From Pseudomonas fragi (GTDB lineage Bacteria; Pseudomonadota; Gammaproteobacteria; Pseudomonadales; Pseudomonadaceae), in the NCBI RefSeq assembly GCF_900105835.1, contig NZ_LT629783.1, positions 3,866,501 through 3,930,500 of the forward strand: a stretch of DNA of 64,000 nt, in the 5' to 3' direction. Each line of letters opens with the position of its first letter. The stretch's first letter is position 1. Positions 31,354-42,023 of the stretch are shown one piece after another. Under the pieces are notes generated by a model. The model saw only the letters and a program-made list of their open reading frames with translations. It was not told the DNA's origin and did not search any database. The position numbers were made by a program, and so were the translations under genes.

Positions 31354-32193
31354 TTAGCGGGCAATAGGCGTGAGACGAATCAAATGAATCCGGCGGCTGT
31401 CAGCATTGAGGATGCGGAAGCGGTAAGGGCCGATTTCAGTGGTTTCGTTGCGTTTTGGCAAGTGCCCGAATGCACTCATGACCAGGCCACCCACGGTGTC
31501 GAACTCGTCGTCGGAGAATTCGGTATCGAAGAACTCGTTGAAGTTTTCGATCGGGGTCAGTGCCTTGATCAGGAAGTCACCGCTGGGCAGCGGCTTGATA
31601 TAGCTGTCTTCCTCGACATCGTGTTCGTCTTCGATATCGCCGACGATCTGCTCCAGAACGTCTTCAATCGTCACCAGACCCGCCACACCGCCGTATTCGT
31701 CGATCACGATGGCCATGTGGTTGTGGTTGGCACGGAACTCGCGCAGCAACACGTTAAGGCGCTTGGACTCGGGAACAAATGTCGCCGGACGCAGCAAATC
31801 CTTGATGTTGTACTTGTCGCCGTTCTCTTGAAGGATCAGCGGCAGCAGGTCTTTGGCCAGCAGGACGCCGAGGACGTCGTCGTGGCTTTCGCCGATCACC
31901 GGGTAGCGCGAGTGCGCCGCATCGATGATCGCCGGGAGAAATTCGCGGGGGGTCTGGGTCGCCTTGATGCTGATCATCTGCGAGCGCGGAACCATGATGT
32001 CCCGGACCTGCAGGTCAGCCACTTGAATGGCGCCTTCGACGATGGCCAGCGCTTCACTGTCCAACAGTTTGTTCTGATGTGCTTCGCGCAGCAGCTCAAG
32101 CAGCTCCTGGCGGTTTTTCGGCTCATGGGCAAAGGCCTGGGTCAGCTTACCTAACCATGACTTTTGCCCGTTGCTCGATCGGTCTTCGCTCAT
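31354..32193 (-). CDS. corC: CorC/YbeX CBS-domain protein
   Basis: A 279-residue cytoplasmic protein with paired CBS domains (about residues 65-185, starting VRDIMVPRSQMISI) and a C-terminal CorC_HlyC transporter-associated domain (GDFLIKALTPIENFNEFF onward). It is linked to magnesium/cobalt efflux and to ribosome maturation in enterobacteria. Gene order phoH-ybeY-corC-lnt is preserved. Confidence 0.94.
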   Translation of the reverse strand: MSEDRSSNGQKSWLGKLTQAFAHEPKNRQELLELLREAHQNKLLDSEALAIVEGAIQVADLQVRDIMVPRSQMISIKATQTPREFLPAIIDAAHSRYPVIGESHDDVLGVLLAKDLLPLILQENGDKYNIKDLLRPATFVPESKRLNVLLREFRANHNHMAIVIDEYGGVAGLVTIEDVLEQIVGDIEDEHDVEEDSYIKPLPSGDFLIKALTPIENFNEFFDTEFSDDEFDTVGGLVMSAFGHLPKRNETTEIGPYRFRILNADSRRIHLIRLTPIAR

Positions 32194-32231
32194 AGCGATT
32201 TACTCGTATCCCTTGGTAGTTTCAGTGGGTG

Positions 32232-32693
32232 TTATTCGGTTTCGTCGTCTGCATAGGGGTCAGGGTGACCCAATTCTGCAAGCAACGTTCGTTCTAGCGC
32301 TTCCATTTCTTCGGCTTCTTCGTCTTCTATATGGTCGTAACCCAGAAGATGCAAGCAGCCGTGTATCACCAGATGAGCCCAGTGGGCCTCAAGGCTTTTG
32401 CCTTGTTCGGCGGCTTCGCGCTCGACCACGGCCACGCAAATCACCAGGTCGCCCAGCAGCGGGATATCGAGGAACTCATCGGGCACATCGGCCGGAAAGG
32501 ACAGCACGTTGGTGGCGTAGTCTTTCTGGCGCCAGGTGTGATTCAACTCACGGCCTTCGGGTTCGTCTACCAGACGAATGGTCATTTCCGAATCGGCGCT
32601 GCGCTGGCGCAAAGCCAGTTCGCACCATTGGCGGAACTGGGCTTCGCTGGGGGCACTGGCGTCGGTCGCCAATTGCAGGTCAAGCTCAAGCAT
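32232..32693 (-). CDS. ybeY: Endoribonuclease YbeY
   Basis: YbeY is a zinc-dependent RNase required for 16S rRNA 3' processing and ribosome quality control. The metal site is intact in [15 protein letters not shown] (three histidines). The 153-residue start at 32693 opens MLELDLQLA; the upstream in-frame start at 32762 lies inside phoH and is unlikely. Its start overlaps the phoH 3' end by eight bases. Confidence 0.95.
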   Translation of the reverse strand: MLELDLQLATDASAPSEAQFRQWCELALRQRSADSEMTIRLVDEPEGRELNHTWRQKDYATNVLSFPADVPDEFLDIPLLGDLVICVAVVEREAAEQGKSLEAHWAHLVIHGCLHLLGYDHIEDEEAEEMEALERTLLAELGHPDPYADDETE

Positions 32694-33705
32694 CGTGGCG
32701 GTAATCCTTTGCAGCGGGCAGTGCGGCCAGCTTGTCGGCGGCTTCCTGTTCGTAGCGGCCATAGGCCTCTACGATGCGCTGCACCAGCGGGTGGCGCACG
32801 ACGTCTTTGGACTGGAAGTGGGTAAAGCTGATACCCGGCACGTCCTTGAGCACTTCAATGACGTGATTGAGCCCGGACTTGGTGCCTTTTGGCAGGTCGA
32901 TCTGGGTAATGTCACCGGTGATCACGGCGGTGGAGCCAAAGCCGATACGGGTCAGGAACATTTTCATTTGCTCGACGGTGGTGTTCTGGCTTTCGTCGAG
33001 GATGATGAAACTGTTGTTCAGCGTGCGACCGCGCATATAGGCCAGCGGAGCCACTTCGATGATCTGGCGCTCGATCAGCTTGGCCACATATTCAAAGCCG
33101 AGCATCTCGTACAGCGCGTCGTAGAGCGGGCGCAGGTACGGATCGATTTTTTGCGACAGGTCACCCGGCAGGAAACCGAGCTTTTCACCGGCTTCGACCG
33201 CCGGGCGCACCAGCAGGATGCGGCGGATTTGCTCGCGCTCCAGGGCGTCAACTGCGCAGGCCACAGCCAGATAGGTTTTACCCGTACCCGCCGGGCCAAT
33301 GCCGAAGTTGATGTCGTTGCCCAGGATTTCCTTGACGTAGCGCTGCTGGTTGATACCGCGAGGGCGAATCATGCCTTTTTTGGTGCGCAGCGAAACACTG
33401 GCTTCGGCCACCGGGTTGCTGGCCAGGTCCTGGACTTCGGATTCCTGCAGGAACAGATGCACCATATCCGGCGAAAGCTCGGTGGCCTTGGTTTCGCGAT
33501 ACAGGCGGCGCAGCAGGTTTTCTGCCGAGGAAGTGATTTTCGGGTCGCCGATCAGTTCGAACTGGTTACCGCGATTGCGGATTTCGATCGTCAGGCGTTG
33601 CTCGATCAAGCGCAAGTGCTCGTCGAATTGCCCGCACAGATTGGCGAAACGGCGGGCCTCAAAGGGCTCGAGAAGGAAGCGATGTGGTTCGATGGGTGCG
33701 TTCAA
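32686..33705 (-). CDS. PhoH-like ATPase (YbeZ)
   Basis: A 339-residue P-loop ATPase of the PhoH/YbeZ family with Walker [12 protein letters not shown] and Walker [13 protein letters not shown], plus the [18 protein letters not shown] segment. YbeZ associates with YbeY and ribosome maturation. The start appears to be TTG at 33705 ([10 protein letters not shown] in the raw codons); no ATG is available before the conserved N terminus. Confidence 0.94.
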   Translation of the reverse strand: MNAPIEPHRFLLEPFEARRFANLCGQFDEHLRLIEQRLTIEIRNRGNQFELIGDPKITSSAENLLRRLYRETKATELSPDMVHLFLQESEVQDLASNPVAEASVSLRTKKGMIRPRGINQQRYVKEILGNDINFGIGPAGTGKTYLAVACAVDALEREQIRRILLVRPAVEAGEKLGFLPGDLSQKIDPYLRPLYDALYEMLGFEYVAKLIERQIIEVAPLAYMRGRTLNNSFIILDESQNTTVEQMKMFLTRIGFGSTAVITGDITQIDLPKGTKSGLNHVIEVLKDVPGISFTHFQSKDVVRHPLVQRIVEAYGRYEQEAADKLAALPAAKDYRHDA

Positions 33706-33792
33706 GGTCGTATTTAGCCGCCCTTAGGCAATTGAGATGAAATCAAGGATAACGCTAGCAGGTCGAGCGTGAAAGGACTTCGCTGCAAATCA

Positions 33793-33929
33793 CCTGTAGC
33801 AGCTGCCGCAGGCTGCGTTCGGCGGCGAAGCCGTCGTGAAATTGCTCAACACGTTGTTTCAGAAAAACCGTGCTCTCAGCATTCACGATCGCTTCGCAAT
33901 CGAACGCAGCCTGCGGCAGCTGCTACAGG
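33793..33929. repeat. 29-bp perfect inverted repeat, second REP family
   Basis: CCTGTAGCAGCTGCCGCAGG... at 33793-33821 is perfectly complementary to 33901-33929. The 79-base interior includes smaller repeats such as GGCGGCGAAGCCGTCG. Its consensus differs from the GTGGGAGC REP elements. A related, decayed copy is at 46381-46525. It lies between phoH and the miaB 3' end. Confidence 0.88.
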
Positions 33930-33945
33930 GTTCGCCTCAGGCTGC

Positions 33946-35274
33946 CTAATTTAGCAGCGAGCCTCGCAGCGAGTGCGGCTGGGCGGCATCGATATGCACA
34001 TCGGCGAATTGCCCGATCAGCTGCGGGTTGTCGCAGCGGAAGTTGACGATGCGGTTGTTCTCGGTACGGCCCTGCAATTCGCCAGGGTCTTTTTTCGAGT
34101 AGTCGGTTACCAGGATCCGCTGCACGGAACCGACCATCTGGCGGCTGATCTCGAAACCCTGCTGGTTGAGGCGATGTTGCAGGGCGTTCAGGCGCTCTTT
34201 CTTGCGCTCTTCCGGGGTGTCGTCGGACAGGTCCGCTGCCGGGGTGCCCGGGCGCTGGCTGTAGACAAAGGAGTAGGAGAAGTCGAAGCCCACGTCTTCG
34301 ATCAGCTTCATGGTCTGCTCGAAGTCTTTTTCGGTTTCGCCCGGGAAGCCGACAATAAAGTCGGAGCTGATGCAGATGCCCGGTACGGCAGCGCGCAGTT
34401 TGCGCAGCTTGGACTTGTACTCAAGCGCCGTGTGGTTGCGCTTCATCGCCGACAAAATGCGGTCCGAACCCGATTGCACCGGCAAGTGCAGGTGCTTGAC
34501 CAGCTCGGGGACTTCGGCGTGGGCCTGGATCAGGCTGTCGGAGAACTCCAGCGGGTGGGAGGTGGTGTAGCGGATGCGCTCGATGCCGTCGATGGCGGCT
34601 ACCACGCGGATCAGCTCGGCGAGGTCGGCCAGGCGGCCGCCTTCGGTCAGGCCACGGTAGCCGTTGACGTTCTGGCCAAGCAGGGTCACTTCACGCACGC
34701 CGTTTTCGGCCAGGTGAATGACCTCGGCCAGCACGTCATCGAACGGTCGGCTGACCTCCTCGCCACGGGTGTAGGGCACCACGCAGAATGTGCAGTACTT
34801 GCTGCAACCTTCCATCACCGAAACGTAGGCGCTCGGGCCGTCGATGCGTGGCTCGGGCAGGTGATCGAATTTTTCGATTTCAGGGAACGACACATCCACC
34901 TGCGGCAGCTTGGTGATGCGCGCAGCGTCGATCATTTCGGGCAGGCGGTGCAGGGTTTGCGGGCCGAACACCACGTCCACATACGGGGCGCGATCACGGA
35001 TTGCCGCGCCTTCCTGGCTGGCCACGCAACCGCCCACGGCAATCACCATCTCGGGGTTGGCCAGTTTCAGTTCGCGCCAGCGACCCAGCTGCGAGTACAC
35101 GCGGTCCTGGGCACGTTCACGGATCGAGCAGGTATTCAGCAGGATGACATCAGCGTCTTCGGCGCGCGCTGTGACTTCCAGGGCCTGATGTTCACCCAGC
35201 AGGTCGACCATGCGCGAGCTGTCGTACTCATTCATCTGGCAACCGTGGGTTTCGATGTAAAGCTTCTTGGCCAT
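33946..35274 (-). CDS. miaB: tRNA-2-methylthio-N6-dimethylallyladenosine synthase
   Basis: MiaB is a radical-SAM methylthiotransferase acting on i6A37 of tRNA. The N-terminal UPF0004 domain has its three cluster cysteines ([22 protein letters not shown]). The radical-SAM motif is [15 protein letters not shown], and a TRAM domain ends the 442-residue protein. It starts the miaB-phoH-ybeY-corC-lnt run, although a 240-base gap with an inverted repeat separates it from phoH. Confidence 0.97.
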   Translation of the reverse strand: MAKKLYIETHGCQMNEYDSSRMVDLLGEHQALEVTARAEDADVILLNTCSIRERAQDRVYSQLGRWRELKLANPEMVIAVGGCVASQEGAAIRDRAPYVDVVFGPQTLHRLPEMIDAARITKLPQVDVSFPEIEKFDHLPEPRIDGPSAYVSVMEGCSKYCTFCVVPYTRGEEVSRPFDDVLAEVIHLAENGVREVTLLGQNVNGYRGLTEGGRLADLAELIRVVAAIDGIERIRYTTSHPLEFSDSLIQAHAEVPELVKHLHLPVQSGSDRILSAMKRNHTALEYKSKLRKLRAAVPGICISSDFIVGFPGETEKDFEQTMKLIEDVGFDFSYSFVYSQRPGTPAADLSDDTPEERKKERLNALQHRLNQQGFEISRQMVGSVQRILVTDYSKKDPGELQGRTENNRIVNFRCDNPQLIGQFADVHIDAAQPHSLRGSLLN

Positions 35275-35406
35275 GGGTGTTCATCAAGTGGTTCAAAGAA
35301 CCGCGCATTATAGGGGGCATAGCCGTTGGTTCCTAGCGCTGCGCGTCTGATGGCTATGCTATAGTTCGCGCCCTCTTTTTTACCTCCAGATGCTTACCCG
35401 CCCACC

Positions 35407-35733
35407 ATGACCAAACGTGAAGCTCCAATCTACAAGGTGATTTTCCTCAACCAGGGCCAGGTGTTCGAAATGTACGCCAAGCAGATCTATCAAAGTGATC
35501 TGTGGGGGTTTCTGGAAGTCGAGGAATTCGTCTTCGGTGAGCGCACGCAAATGGTCGTCGACCCCAGCGAAGAAAAGCTCAAGGCCCAGTTCGAAGGCGT
35601 GGTGCGCAGCTTTGTGCCGATGCACTCGATTGTGCGTATTGATGAGGTTGAGCGGCTGGGTACGCCGAAAATCAGCGAAGCGCGGGGTGTCAGCAATGTG
35701 ATGCCGTTTCCGTTTCCGATGCCGGACAAGTAA
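35407..35733 (+). CDS. DUF1820 family protein
   Basis: A 108-residue protein that matches DUF1820 (YKVIFLNQGQVFEMYAKQIYQSDLWGFLEVEEFVFGE). Function is unknown; in pseudomonads it is found beside miaB, as here. It is divergent from miaB, with about 130 bases between. No strong ribosome site is visible before the ATG. Confidence 0.88.
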   Translation: MTKREAPIYKVIFLNQGQVFEMYAKQIYQSDLWGFLEVEEFVFGERTQMVVDPSEEKLKAQFEGVVRSFVPMHSIVRIDEVERLGTPKISEARGVSNVMPFPFPMPDK

Positions 35734-35768
35734 GCCCGTCAATATGCGTTACGGCAACAAGTGAGCCG

Positions 35769-36317
35769 TTAAGGCAGCGGCGAAAACGGCGAGCGGGCAT
35801 CGGTTGATTGCAGCTCCTGCAAATACTTGCGGAAAATCTGCCCCAGGATCTGGGTGGCGGTTTCGAGCTGGTCGCGCGGCATTTGCTCGGCTACCAGGTC
35901 GGCAGTGTCCAGCGCGTCTTCTGCGCCATTGACCGCGGCCATTTTCAACACGATGTAAGCCTGAATGTTATTGGCGGGTACACCTTCGCCCTTGAAAAAC
36001 ATGGTGCCGAGCTGGAACTGGGCCATGGCGTGGCCTTGCAGCGAGGCTTTTTCGAAGTAACTCAGTGCCTTGTTGAAGTCTTGCGGGGTGTTTTTACCGT
36101 CGTAATAGAACTCGCCCAACTCGTATTCGGCTTCTGCATCCCCGGCTTTTGCCGCCTCTTCACAGGCTGCAAGTGCCTCTGCGAGGTCTTCAGGCTGTGT
36201 ATTGAGGGTGCAGCGACCCATCGCTGGGATCAACAACGAGTTACCGCCTGCCTGGGCAAGCAACGGCTGTAGGAGCAACAGGCAGCCCAGTGCAAGGGCG
36301 CGGCCGGTGCGGTTCAT
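35769..36317 (-). CDS. Exported Sel1/TPR-repeat protein
   Basis: A 182-residue protein with a signal peptide (LALGCLLLLQPLLAQA) and two to three Sel1-like repeats (AEYELGEFYYDGKNTPQDFNKALSYFEKAS, AQFQLGTMFFKGEGVPANNIQAYIVLKMA). These helical repeats mediate protein contacts. The specific partner is unknown. The ATG at 36317 gives a clean signal peptide; the upstream start at 36377 does not. Confidence 0.85.
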   Translation of the reverse strand: MNRTGRALALGCLLLLQPLLAQAGGNSLLIPAMGRCTLNTQPEDLAEALAACEEAAKAGDAEAEYELGEFYYDGKNTPQDFNKALSYFEKASLQGHAMAQFQLGTMFFKGEGVPANNIQAYIVLKMAAVNGAEDALDTADLVAEQMPRDQLETATQILGQIFRKYLQELQSTDARSPFSPLP

Positions 36318-36500
36318 GGGAATCGACGTACCTCTGGATGACGGGTTAACCCGATCATGGGATGTATAGGCGCGCATTATGAAATAAGCGGAGGCAACCT
36401 TACAAAGTCTTTACTCGTTTTTCTGCTGCCTGGGCGCGATATCCATTGATTTAAGACGATTTTGGACGGGAGGGTCAAAAGATCAGCCCATTACCGGCAT

Positions 36501-36536
36501 AAAAAAACGGCAAGGGCGCTGGCCCCTGCCGTTTTT
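36501..36536 (-). terminator. Intrinsic terminator after hemL
   Basis: On the minus strand ACGGCAGGGG pairs with CCCTTGCCGT (one mismatch) and is followed by seven T. On the plus strand a shorter T5 also follows the same stem, so it may work both ways. It begins six bases past the hemL stop. Confidence 0.85.
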
Positions 36537-36541
36537 GGGCA

Positions 36542-37825
36542 TCACTTCAGTGCAGCAAATGCGCGTTCTGCAGCGTCCAGGGTCAGTTGCAGCTCGGCTT
36601 CGCCGTGGGCGATCGAGGTGAAACCGGCTTCGAAGGCACTTGGGGCCAGGTACACGCCCCCTTCAAGCATCAGGTGGAAGAAACGCTTGAACAGGTCGGC
36701 ATCGCTGGCCATCACGTCGTCAAAAGTGACGATGTCATCGGCGCCGCTGAAGTACAGGCCGAACATGCCGCCCGCCTGGGTGGTGACGAAGGGGATGCCG
36801 GCTGCATCGGCGCGCTGCTGCAAGCCATCGAGCAGGCGGGTGGTGTAGTCGCTCAGCTCGGCGTGGAAGCCCGGGCGGCTGATCAGGCGCAGGGTGGTCA
36901 GGCCTGCGGCCATGGCCAGCGGGTTGCCGGACAGGGTGCCCGCCTGGTAAACCGGGCCCAGGGGGGCGATGTGCTGCATGATTTCCCGTTTGCCGCCAAA
37001 GCAGCCGACCGGCATGCCGCCGCCGATGATCTTGCCGAACGTGCTCAGGTCCGGGGTCACGCCGTAGTGGGCCTGGGCACCACCCAGGGCTACGCGGAAA
37101 CCGGTCATCACTTCGTCAAAAATCAGTACCACGCCGTGCTGGTCGCACAGGCTGCGCAGGCCTTCCAGGAAGCCCGGCGCAGGCGGTACGCAGTTCATGT
37201 TGCCGGCCACCGGCTCAACGATGATGCAGGCCACGGTGTCGCCCACTTCGCTCAGCAGCTGGGCAACGGCGTCGATATTGTTGAACTCGGTGGTCAGGGT
37301 GTGTTTGGCAAAGTCTGCCGGCACCCCGGCCGAGCTTGGCACGCCCTGGGTCAACAGGCCGGAGCCGGCTTTTACCAGCAGGCTGTCGGAGTGGCCGTGG
37401 TAGCAGCCTTCGAACTTGAGGATATTGTCGCGGCCGGTGAAACCCCGCGCCAGGCGGATGGCGCTCATGGTCGCTTCAGTACCGGAGCTGACCATACGCA
37501 CCATTTCCATCGATGGCACGATGGCACATACCAGGTCGGCCATCTCGGTTTCCATCGCGGTTGGGGCACCGTATGACAGGCCGTGTTCCAGTTGCGCACG
37601 CACGGCGTCGAGCACGTCCGGGTGGCTGTGGCCCAGGATCATCGGGCCCCACGAGCCAACGTAATCCACATAGCGCTTGTTGTCTTCGTCGGTGACGTAG
37701 GCACCTTCGGCGTGCTTGAAGAACAGTGGCGTGCCGCCCACGCTCTTGAACGCACGCACGGGCGAGTTCACGCCACCGGGAATGTGTTTTTGGGCATTGG
37801 CAAACAGGGTTTCGGAACGAGACAT
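36542..37825 (-). CDS. hemL: Glutamate-1-semialdehyde 2,1-aminomutase
   Basis: HemL is the PLP enzyme that makes 5-aminolevulinate in the C5 haem pathway. The 427-residue protein starts [26 protein letters not shown]. The PLP lysine lies in [14 protein letters not shown], and the [10 protein letters not shown] segment holds the cofactor aspartate. The ATG at 37825 follows AGAGAG; longer in-frame extensions run into thiE and are not credible. Confidence 0.97.
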   Translation of the reverse strand: MSRSETLFANAQKHIPGGVNSPVRAFKSVGGTPLFFKHAEGAYVTDEDNKRYVDYVGSWGPMILGHSHPDVLDAVRAQLEHGLSYGAPTAMETEMADLVCAIVPSMEMVRMVSSGTEATMSAIRLARGFTGRDNILKFEGCYHGHSDSLLVKAGSGLLTQGVPSSAGVPADFAKHTLTTEFNNIDAVAQLLSEVGDTVACIIVEPVAGNMNCVPPAPGFLEGLRSLCDQHGVVLIFDEVMTGFRVALGGAQAHYGVTPDLSTFGKIIGGGMPVGCFGGKREIMQHIAPLGPVYQAGTLSGNPLAMAAGLTTLRLISRPGFHAELSDYTTRLLDGLQQRADAAGIPFVTTQAGGMFGLYFSGADDIVTFDDVMASDADLFKRFFHLMLEGGVYLAPSAFEAGFTSIAHGEAELQLTLDAAERAFAALK

Positions 37826-37856
37826 GGAGGGCTCTCTCTGAATCAGGATTCGGTAT

Positions 37857-38480
37857 TTAAATGGACAGCAAGGTGTTGAAGGCCTTGGCGCGCAGGGTGA
37901 CTTCCCGGGCGCTTTCGGCGCCGAACAGGCCATGCACCACGGCCAGCAGGTCGGCACCGTGGGCCACCAGCGGCGCGGCGTTGTCCAGGGTAATGCCGCC
38001 AATCACGCAGATCGGCAGGTTGAGGCGGGCGCGGGCATGGTCCAGCACTTCGAGGGTCGCGGTGGACGCCCCGGGTTTGGTGCTGGAATTGAAAAACCGG
38101 CCGAAGGCGACATAACTCGCGCCCTCTTTGGCCGCTTGTTCGGCCAGTTCGAGCTGGCTGTGGCAGGTCGAACCAATAATCGCCTGTGACCCCAGCAGGG
38201 CACGGGCAGGCGTGAGCGGGCCGTCGGTTTGCCCCAGGTGAACGCCAACACCCAGGCGCGCGGCCAGTTCGGCATCGTCGTTAATGATCAAGTGCGCCTT
38301 GTAGCGCTGGCACAAATCCAGCAGCGCCTGGGCCTCGCGCAGGCGGCGGGCGTCATCGTTGCTTTTGTCGCGATATTGCAACAGTGTCAGGCCGCCATCG
38401 AGGGCCGCCTCAACGTAGGGCAGCAGTTTGCCGGCCAGTAACTGGCTGTCGGTGATTGCATAAAGACCGCGAAGCGTCAT
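37857..38480 (-). CDS. thiE: Thiamine-phosphate synthase
   Basis: ThiE condenses HMP-pyrophosphate with thiazole phosphate to thiamine phosphate. The 207-residue TIM-barrel protein shows [62 protein letters not shown] and [22 protein letters not shown]. It sits between thiD (17-base gap) and hemL (31-base gap); the order thiD-thiE-hemL is typical for pseudomonads. Confidence 0.96.
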   Translation of the reverse strand: MTLRGLYAITDSQLLAGKLLPYVEAALDGGLTLLQYRDKSNDDARRLREAQALLDLCQRYKAHLIINDDAELAARLGVGVHLGQTDGPLTPARALLGSQAIIGSTCHSQLELAEQAAKEGASYVAFGRFFNSSTKPGASTATLEVLDHARARLNLPICVIGGITLDNAAPLVAHGADLLAVVHGLFGAESAREVTLRAKAFNTLLSI

Positions 38481-38497
38481 GGGGTGAGCCTCATTGG

Positions 38498-39295
38498 TTA
38501 TGAGCAAAAATCCAGTGGCAAGCGGCGCGGTACAAATTGCCCCTGGCCCAGTTGCTCGGCATCACGCAGGGTGCGCCACGTATAGTTGAGCGCGGTTTGC
38601 ACGGCGCTGACCAGTTCTTCACCAATGGCCAGGCGCCCGGCCAGGGTGCTGGCCAGGGTACAACCCGAACCGTGGTAGCTGCCCGGCAAGCGATGGCAAG
38701 TGAAGGTGTGGCGGCTGCCGTCGCGGCTGTACAGGCGGTTATGCACTTCGTGCTCATCACCGTGACCGCCGGTAATCAGCAGGTGGCGGCAAAACGGCAG
38801 GAGTTTTTCGGCGCACTCATCGGCGCTGCCCTCGGGCAGTTCGGCCAGGATGCGAGCTTCGGGAAGGTTGGGAGTGGCAATGGTGGCCAGGGGTAGCAGG
38901 CGTTCGCGCATGGCGTAGCCCACTTCGTCCTTGCCCAGTCGTCCGCCGCCGCCTGCGCGCAGCACCGGGTCGCAGACCATCGGCAGATGCGGGTTGGCCT
39001 GCAGCAGTTCGACCACGGTGTCGACCATCTCCAGTGAACCGAGCATGCCCAGCTTGACCGCCGCAACCGTGGAATCGCCGAGCACGGCAGCGGCTTGCGC
39101 CAGCACCCACTCACGGTCCAGCACGCGGAAATCGCTGACATTGACGGTGTTCTGCACAGTCAGGGCGGTCACCACCGGGGCGGCGTGACAGCCTTGAGCC
39201 AGCAGGGCTTCGATATCTGCCTGCAAGCCGGCACCCCCACTGGGGTCATGGCCGGAGAGACAGAGGACAACGGGGCGAGAACTGTAGATATTCAT
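38498..39295 (-). CDS. thiD: Hydroxymethylpyrimidine (phospho)kinase
   Basis: ThiD phosphorylates HMP and HMP-P in thiamine synthesis. The 265-residue ribokinase-fold enzyme has the opening [21 protein letters not shown], the [14 protein letters not shown] and [12 protein letters not shown] segments and the anion-hole motif [13 protein letters not shown]. First gene of the thiD-thiE-hemL run; divergent from ladS. Confidence 0.96.
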   Translation of the reverse strand: MNIYSSRPVVLCLSGHDPSGGAGLQADIEALLAQGCHAAPVVTALTVQNTVNVSDFRVLDREWVLAQAAAVLGDSTVAAVKLGMLGSLEMVDTVVELLQANPHLPMVCDPVLRAGGGGRLGKDEVGYAMRERLLPLATIATPNLPEARILAELPEGSADECAEKLLPFCRHLLITGGHGDEHEVHNRLYSRDGSRHTFTCHRLPGSYHGSGCTLASTLAGRLAIGEELVSAVQTALNYTWRTLRDAEQLGQGQFVPRRLPLDFCS

Positions 39296-39502
39296 GGTGC
39301 GCGAGCTTACCACCAAACTGTTTTTGGCGGCGCTTGCCAGGTGCTCTGCCAGATGCCGTTTACAGTGTTTAAATCGGCTCGGGTTAATTGCGTCTGAATC
39401 TATATGGGCCTCTGTAATGCCCGGTTTAGAGGGGTCTAATAGTTTTGTTGCCTAGTGTGTATGTGCCATTAAGGGCTATGTTAAAGTGCCTTTAAATTAA
39501 TA

Positions 39503-39516
39503 ACCGGTCGTTCGGT
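39503..39516. promoter_or_regulatory. Possible operator upstream of ladS
   Basis: ACCGGTCGTTCGGT is an imperfect palindrome (ACCG..CG..CGGT), overlapping a direct repeat CGGTCG-TT-CGGTCG. Such sites are common for TetR-family repressors. It sits 22 bases before the ladS start. The assignment rests on shape only. Confidence 0.3.
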
Positions 39517-39537
39517 CGACGTGATCTTGAAGGGAAG

Positions 39538-41949
39538 ATGAGATCGCGCAGGTCACCGGGCGAGCTACGTTGGGGCTGTATGCGCTATTTGCTGATGATG
39601 TTTTTGGGCTGGCTACCGATGCTGGCCAGCGCAGTCGCTTTTGACGAAACCACACAAAGCCTGCCCTTGGGCCGCGTGATGCAAGTGTTTGAAGACACCG
39701 GTGGCGAGGCAACCCTGGCCGATATCACCGCGCGTGACGAACTGTTCAAGCCCCATACCCAAGACACACTTAACGCCGGTTACTCGCACTCGGCCTTCTG
39801 GGTCAAAATTGACCTGCAGTACCAGCCCCGGGACCCGCAAGTGCATCGCACCTGGCTGCTGGAGCTGGCCTACCCGCCGCTGGATTCCATCGAACTGTAC
39901 CTGGCAGATGCCGATGGCAATTACCGGCTTGCAGAACGCACCGGCGATGCGCTGCCCTTCGACAGCCGGCAGATCAAAGAAAACAACTACCTGTTTGAGC
40001 TCAACTTCAGCCCGGGACAAAGCCAGACGGTGTACCTGCGCCTGGCCAGCCAGGGCTCGGTGCAGGCGCCACTGACACTGTGGTCGGCGCAGTCCTACCT
40101 CGAAGAGCAGCCCGTGCGCATTTACATCCTGGGCCTGATCTACGGCGTGTTGCTGGGCATGCTGGTCTATAACCTGTTTATCTACCTAAGCGTGCGTGAC
40201 ACCAGTTACCTCTACTACATCTTTTATATAGCTTCGTTCGGTCTGTACCAGCTGTCGGTCAACGGTGCGGCAGTGCAGTACTTCTGGCCGAACAACCCGT
40301 GGTGGGCCAATGCCTCCACCCCGTTCCTGATTGGTGCATCGGCCTTCTTCGGCTGCCAGTTTGCCCGTTCCTTCCTGCATACCGCCTCCCACAGCCGCTG
40401 GCTTGATCGGGCACTGATGGTGCTGATGGCCGTTGGCGTGCTGGTGATGGTGCTCGCACTGACCACCAGTTATGCCGTGTCATTGCGTCTGGCCACGGGC
40501 CTGGCGCTGGCCTTTATCGTTACCATTTTTACTGCCGGTGTGGTGGCCTGGGTTCGCGGCCTGCGGGTGGCGCGCTACTTCGTGATCGCCTGGTCGGCTT
40601 TTTTGCTGGGGGGGCTGGTCAATACGCTGATGGTGCTGGGTTATTTGCCCAATGTGTTCCTGACCATGTACGCCAGCCAGATCGGTTCGGCGATTGAGGT
40701 GGGCCTGCTGTCGCTGGCGCTGGCCGACCGCATCAATGCCATGCGTGACCTGCAGGCGCGTACCCTGCAGGAGTCCGGGCAGAAGCTGGCGGCGATGAAC
40801 CAGCAACTGGCCCGCACCAACCAGCTCAAGGACGAATTCCTGGCGACCGTCACCCATGAATTGCGCACGCCGATGAACGGTGTGATTGGTTCTCTTGAGC
40901 TGATCAAGACCCTGGACATGGGGCCGGAGCTTGAGCAGTACACCCAGACCGCGCAAGGCTCGGCGCGGGAAATGATGCATATGGTCAATGGCATCCTGAC
41001 CCTGACAGAGCTGCAGGCAGGGCGGCTGGTGGCGCGCGCCCGGCCGTTCAGTTTGAATGACTTGATGCAAGGGCTGAGCGAGCAGTTCGGGCCTGCGGCA
41101 CGCAGCAAAGGGCTGGCATTCTCCTATGAGGTGACACGCACGCTGTCCGATCATTGGGTGGGTGATGCCGATAAAATCCGTCAGTGCCTTGAGTGCCTGC
41201 TGGACAACGCCATCAAGTTCACCCGTGAAGGGGTCGTGCTTGTGCGTGTCACCGGCAAACCCGGCGAGTCGGGGCGCTGGGCGCTGGCGTTCAATGTGAT
41301 CGACACCGGCATCGGTTTTGTTCACCAGGAGCAAGCCGAGCTGTATCAGCACTTTTTCCAGGTTGATGGCTCGATGACCCGCGAATATGGTGGCCTGGGT
41401 ATCGGCCTGGCGATTTGCCGGCGCCTGGTGGAACTGCTGGGCGGGCGCCTGACTCATCATTCGCTGCCGGGGCACGGCTCACAGTTTCAATTGTTGCTGG
41501 AGCTGGAGCCCGCGCCCCCCCTCCAGGTGCATAGCCCCACACTGATGCGTGCGCCGGGTGAGTGTGTCGTGTTGTTGGTGGAAGACCCGGTCAGCCCGGC
41601 CGTGGTACGCGCCATGCTGCTCAAGCTGGGCTACCGCGTGCTGGGTGTCGATACGGGCCAGGCGGCGATCGAAGCCCTGCGCCGCGAGCGGGTGGACGCG
41701 GTAGTGCTGGCGTGCCCGTTGGCCCAGGTGTCGGGCACCTCGATGGGCAGCCAGTTGCTGACCCTGGCCGCGTGCGCGCAACTGCCCGTACTGGCTCTGT
41801 TCGACGCCGAGGCCGAGGCCCGTGAAGCCCTTGAACAGGTGGATGGCATCACCGATTACCTGCTCAAGCCGCTGCGCTTTGAAGACCTGCAGCACACCTT
41901 GTGCCAGCGCTTATTGATTGAAGAGGATGGTAAAAACGCCGAGTTTTAG
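39538..41949 (+). CDS. ladS: Hybrid sensor histidine kinase LadS
   Basis: The 803-residue inner-membrane kinase has a signal (YLLMMFLGWLPMLASAVA), a periplasmic 7TMR-DISMED2 domain, seven membrane helices (about residues 195-400), a HisKA domain with the phospho-histidine H440 in VTHELRTPMNGV, an HATPase domain (N box LDNAIKFTREG, EYGGLGIGLAICRRL) and a C-terminal receiver-like domain. Architecture and position next to thiD match P. aeruginosa LadS, which feeds GacS/GacA-Rsm signalling and biofilm control. The receiver keeps ED in LLVEDPVSP and K in YLLKPL, but alanine (A725) replaces the phospho-acceptor aspartate. GAAGGGAAG precedes the ATG; 39580 is an alternative start. Confidence 0.82.
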   Translation: MRSRRSPGELRWGCMRYLLMMFLGWLPMLASAVAFDETTQSLPLGRVMQVFEDTGGEATLADITARDELFKPHTQDTLNAGYSHSAFWVKIDLQYQPRDPQVHRTWLLELAYPPLDSIELYLADADGNYRLAERTGDALPFDSRQIKENNYLFELNFSPGQSQTVYLRLASQGSVQAPLTLWSAQSYLEEQPVRIYILGLIYGVLLGMLVYNLFIYLSVRDTSYLYYIFYIASFGLYQLSVNGAAVQYFWPNNPWWANASTPFLIGASAFFGCQFARSFLHTASHSRWLDRALMVLMAVGVLVMVLALTTSYAVSLRLATGLALAFIVTIFTAGVVAWVRGLRVARYFVIAWSAFLLGGLVNTLMVLGYLPNVFLTMYASQIGSAIEVGLLSLALADRINAMRDLQARTLQESGQKLAAMNQQLARTNQLKDEFLATVTHELRTPMNGVIGSLELIKTLDMGPELEQYTQTAQGSAREMMHMVNGILTLTELQAGRLVARARPFSLNDLMQGLSEQFGPAARSKGLAFSYEVTRTLSDHWVGDADKIRQCLECLLDNAIKFTREGVVLVRVTGKPGESGRWALAFNVIDTGIGFVHQEQAELYQHFFQVDGSMTREYGGLGIGLAICRRLVELLGGRLTHHSLPGHGSQFQLLLELEPAPPLQVHSPTLMRAPGECVVLLVEDPVSPAVVRAMLLKLGYRVLGVDTGQAAIEALRRERVDAVVLACPLAQVSGTSMGSQLLTLAACAQLPVLALFDAEAEAREALEQVDGITDYLLKPLRFEDLQHTLCQRLLIEEDGKNAEF

Positions 41950-42023
41950 GCGTTTATGCCACTTGTTCAGGTTCAGATGCGTGCTTCACTGGCTTATTGG
42001 CATGAGCCACAGGAGCCCGCGCA

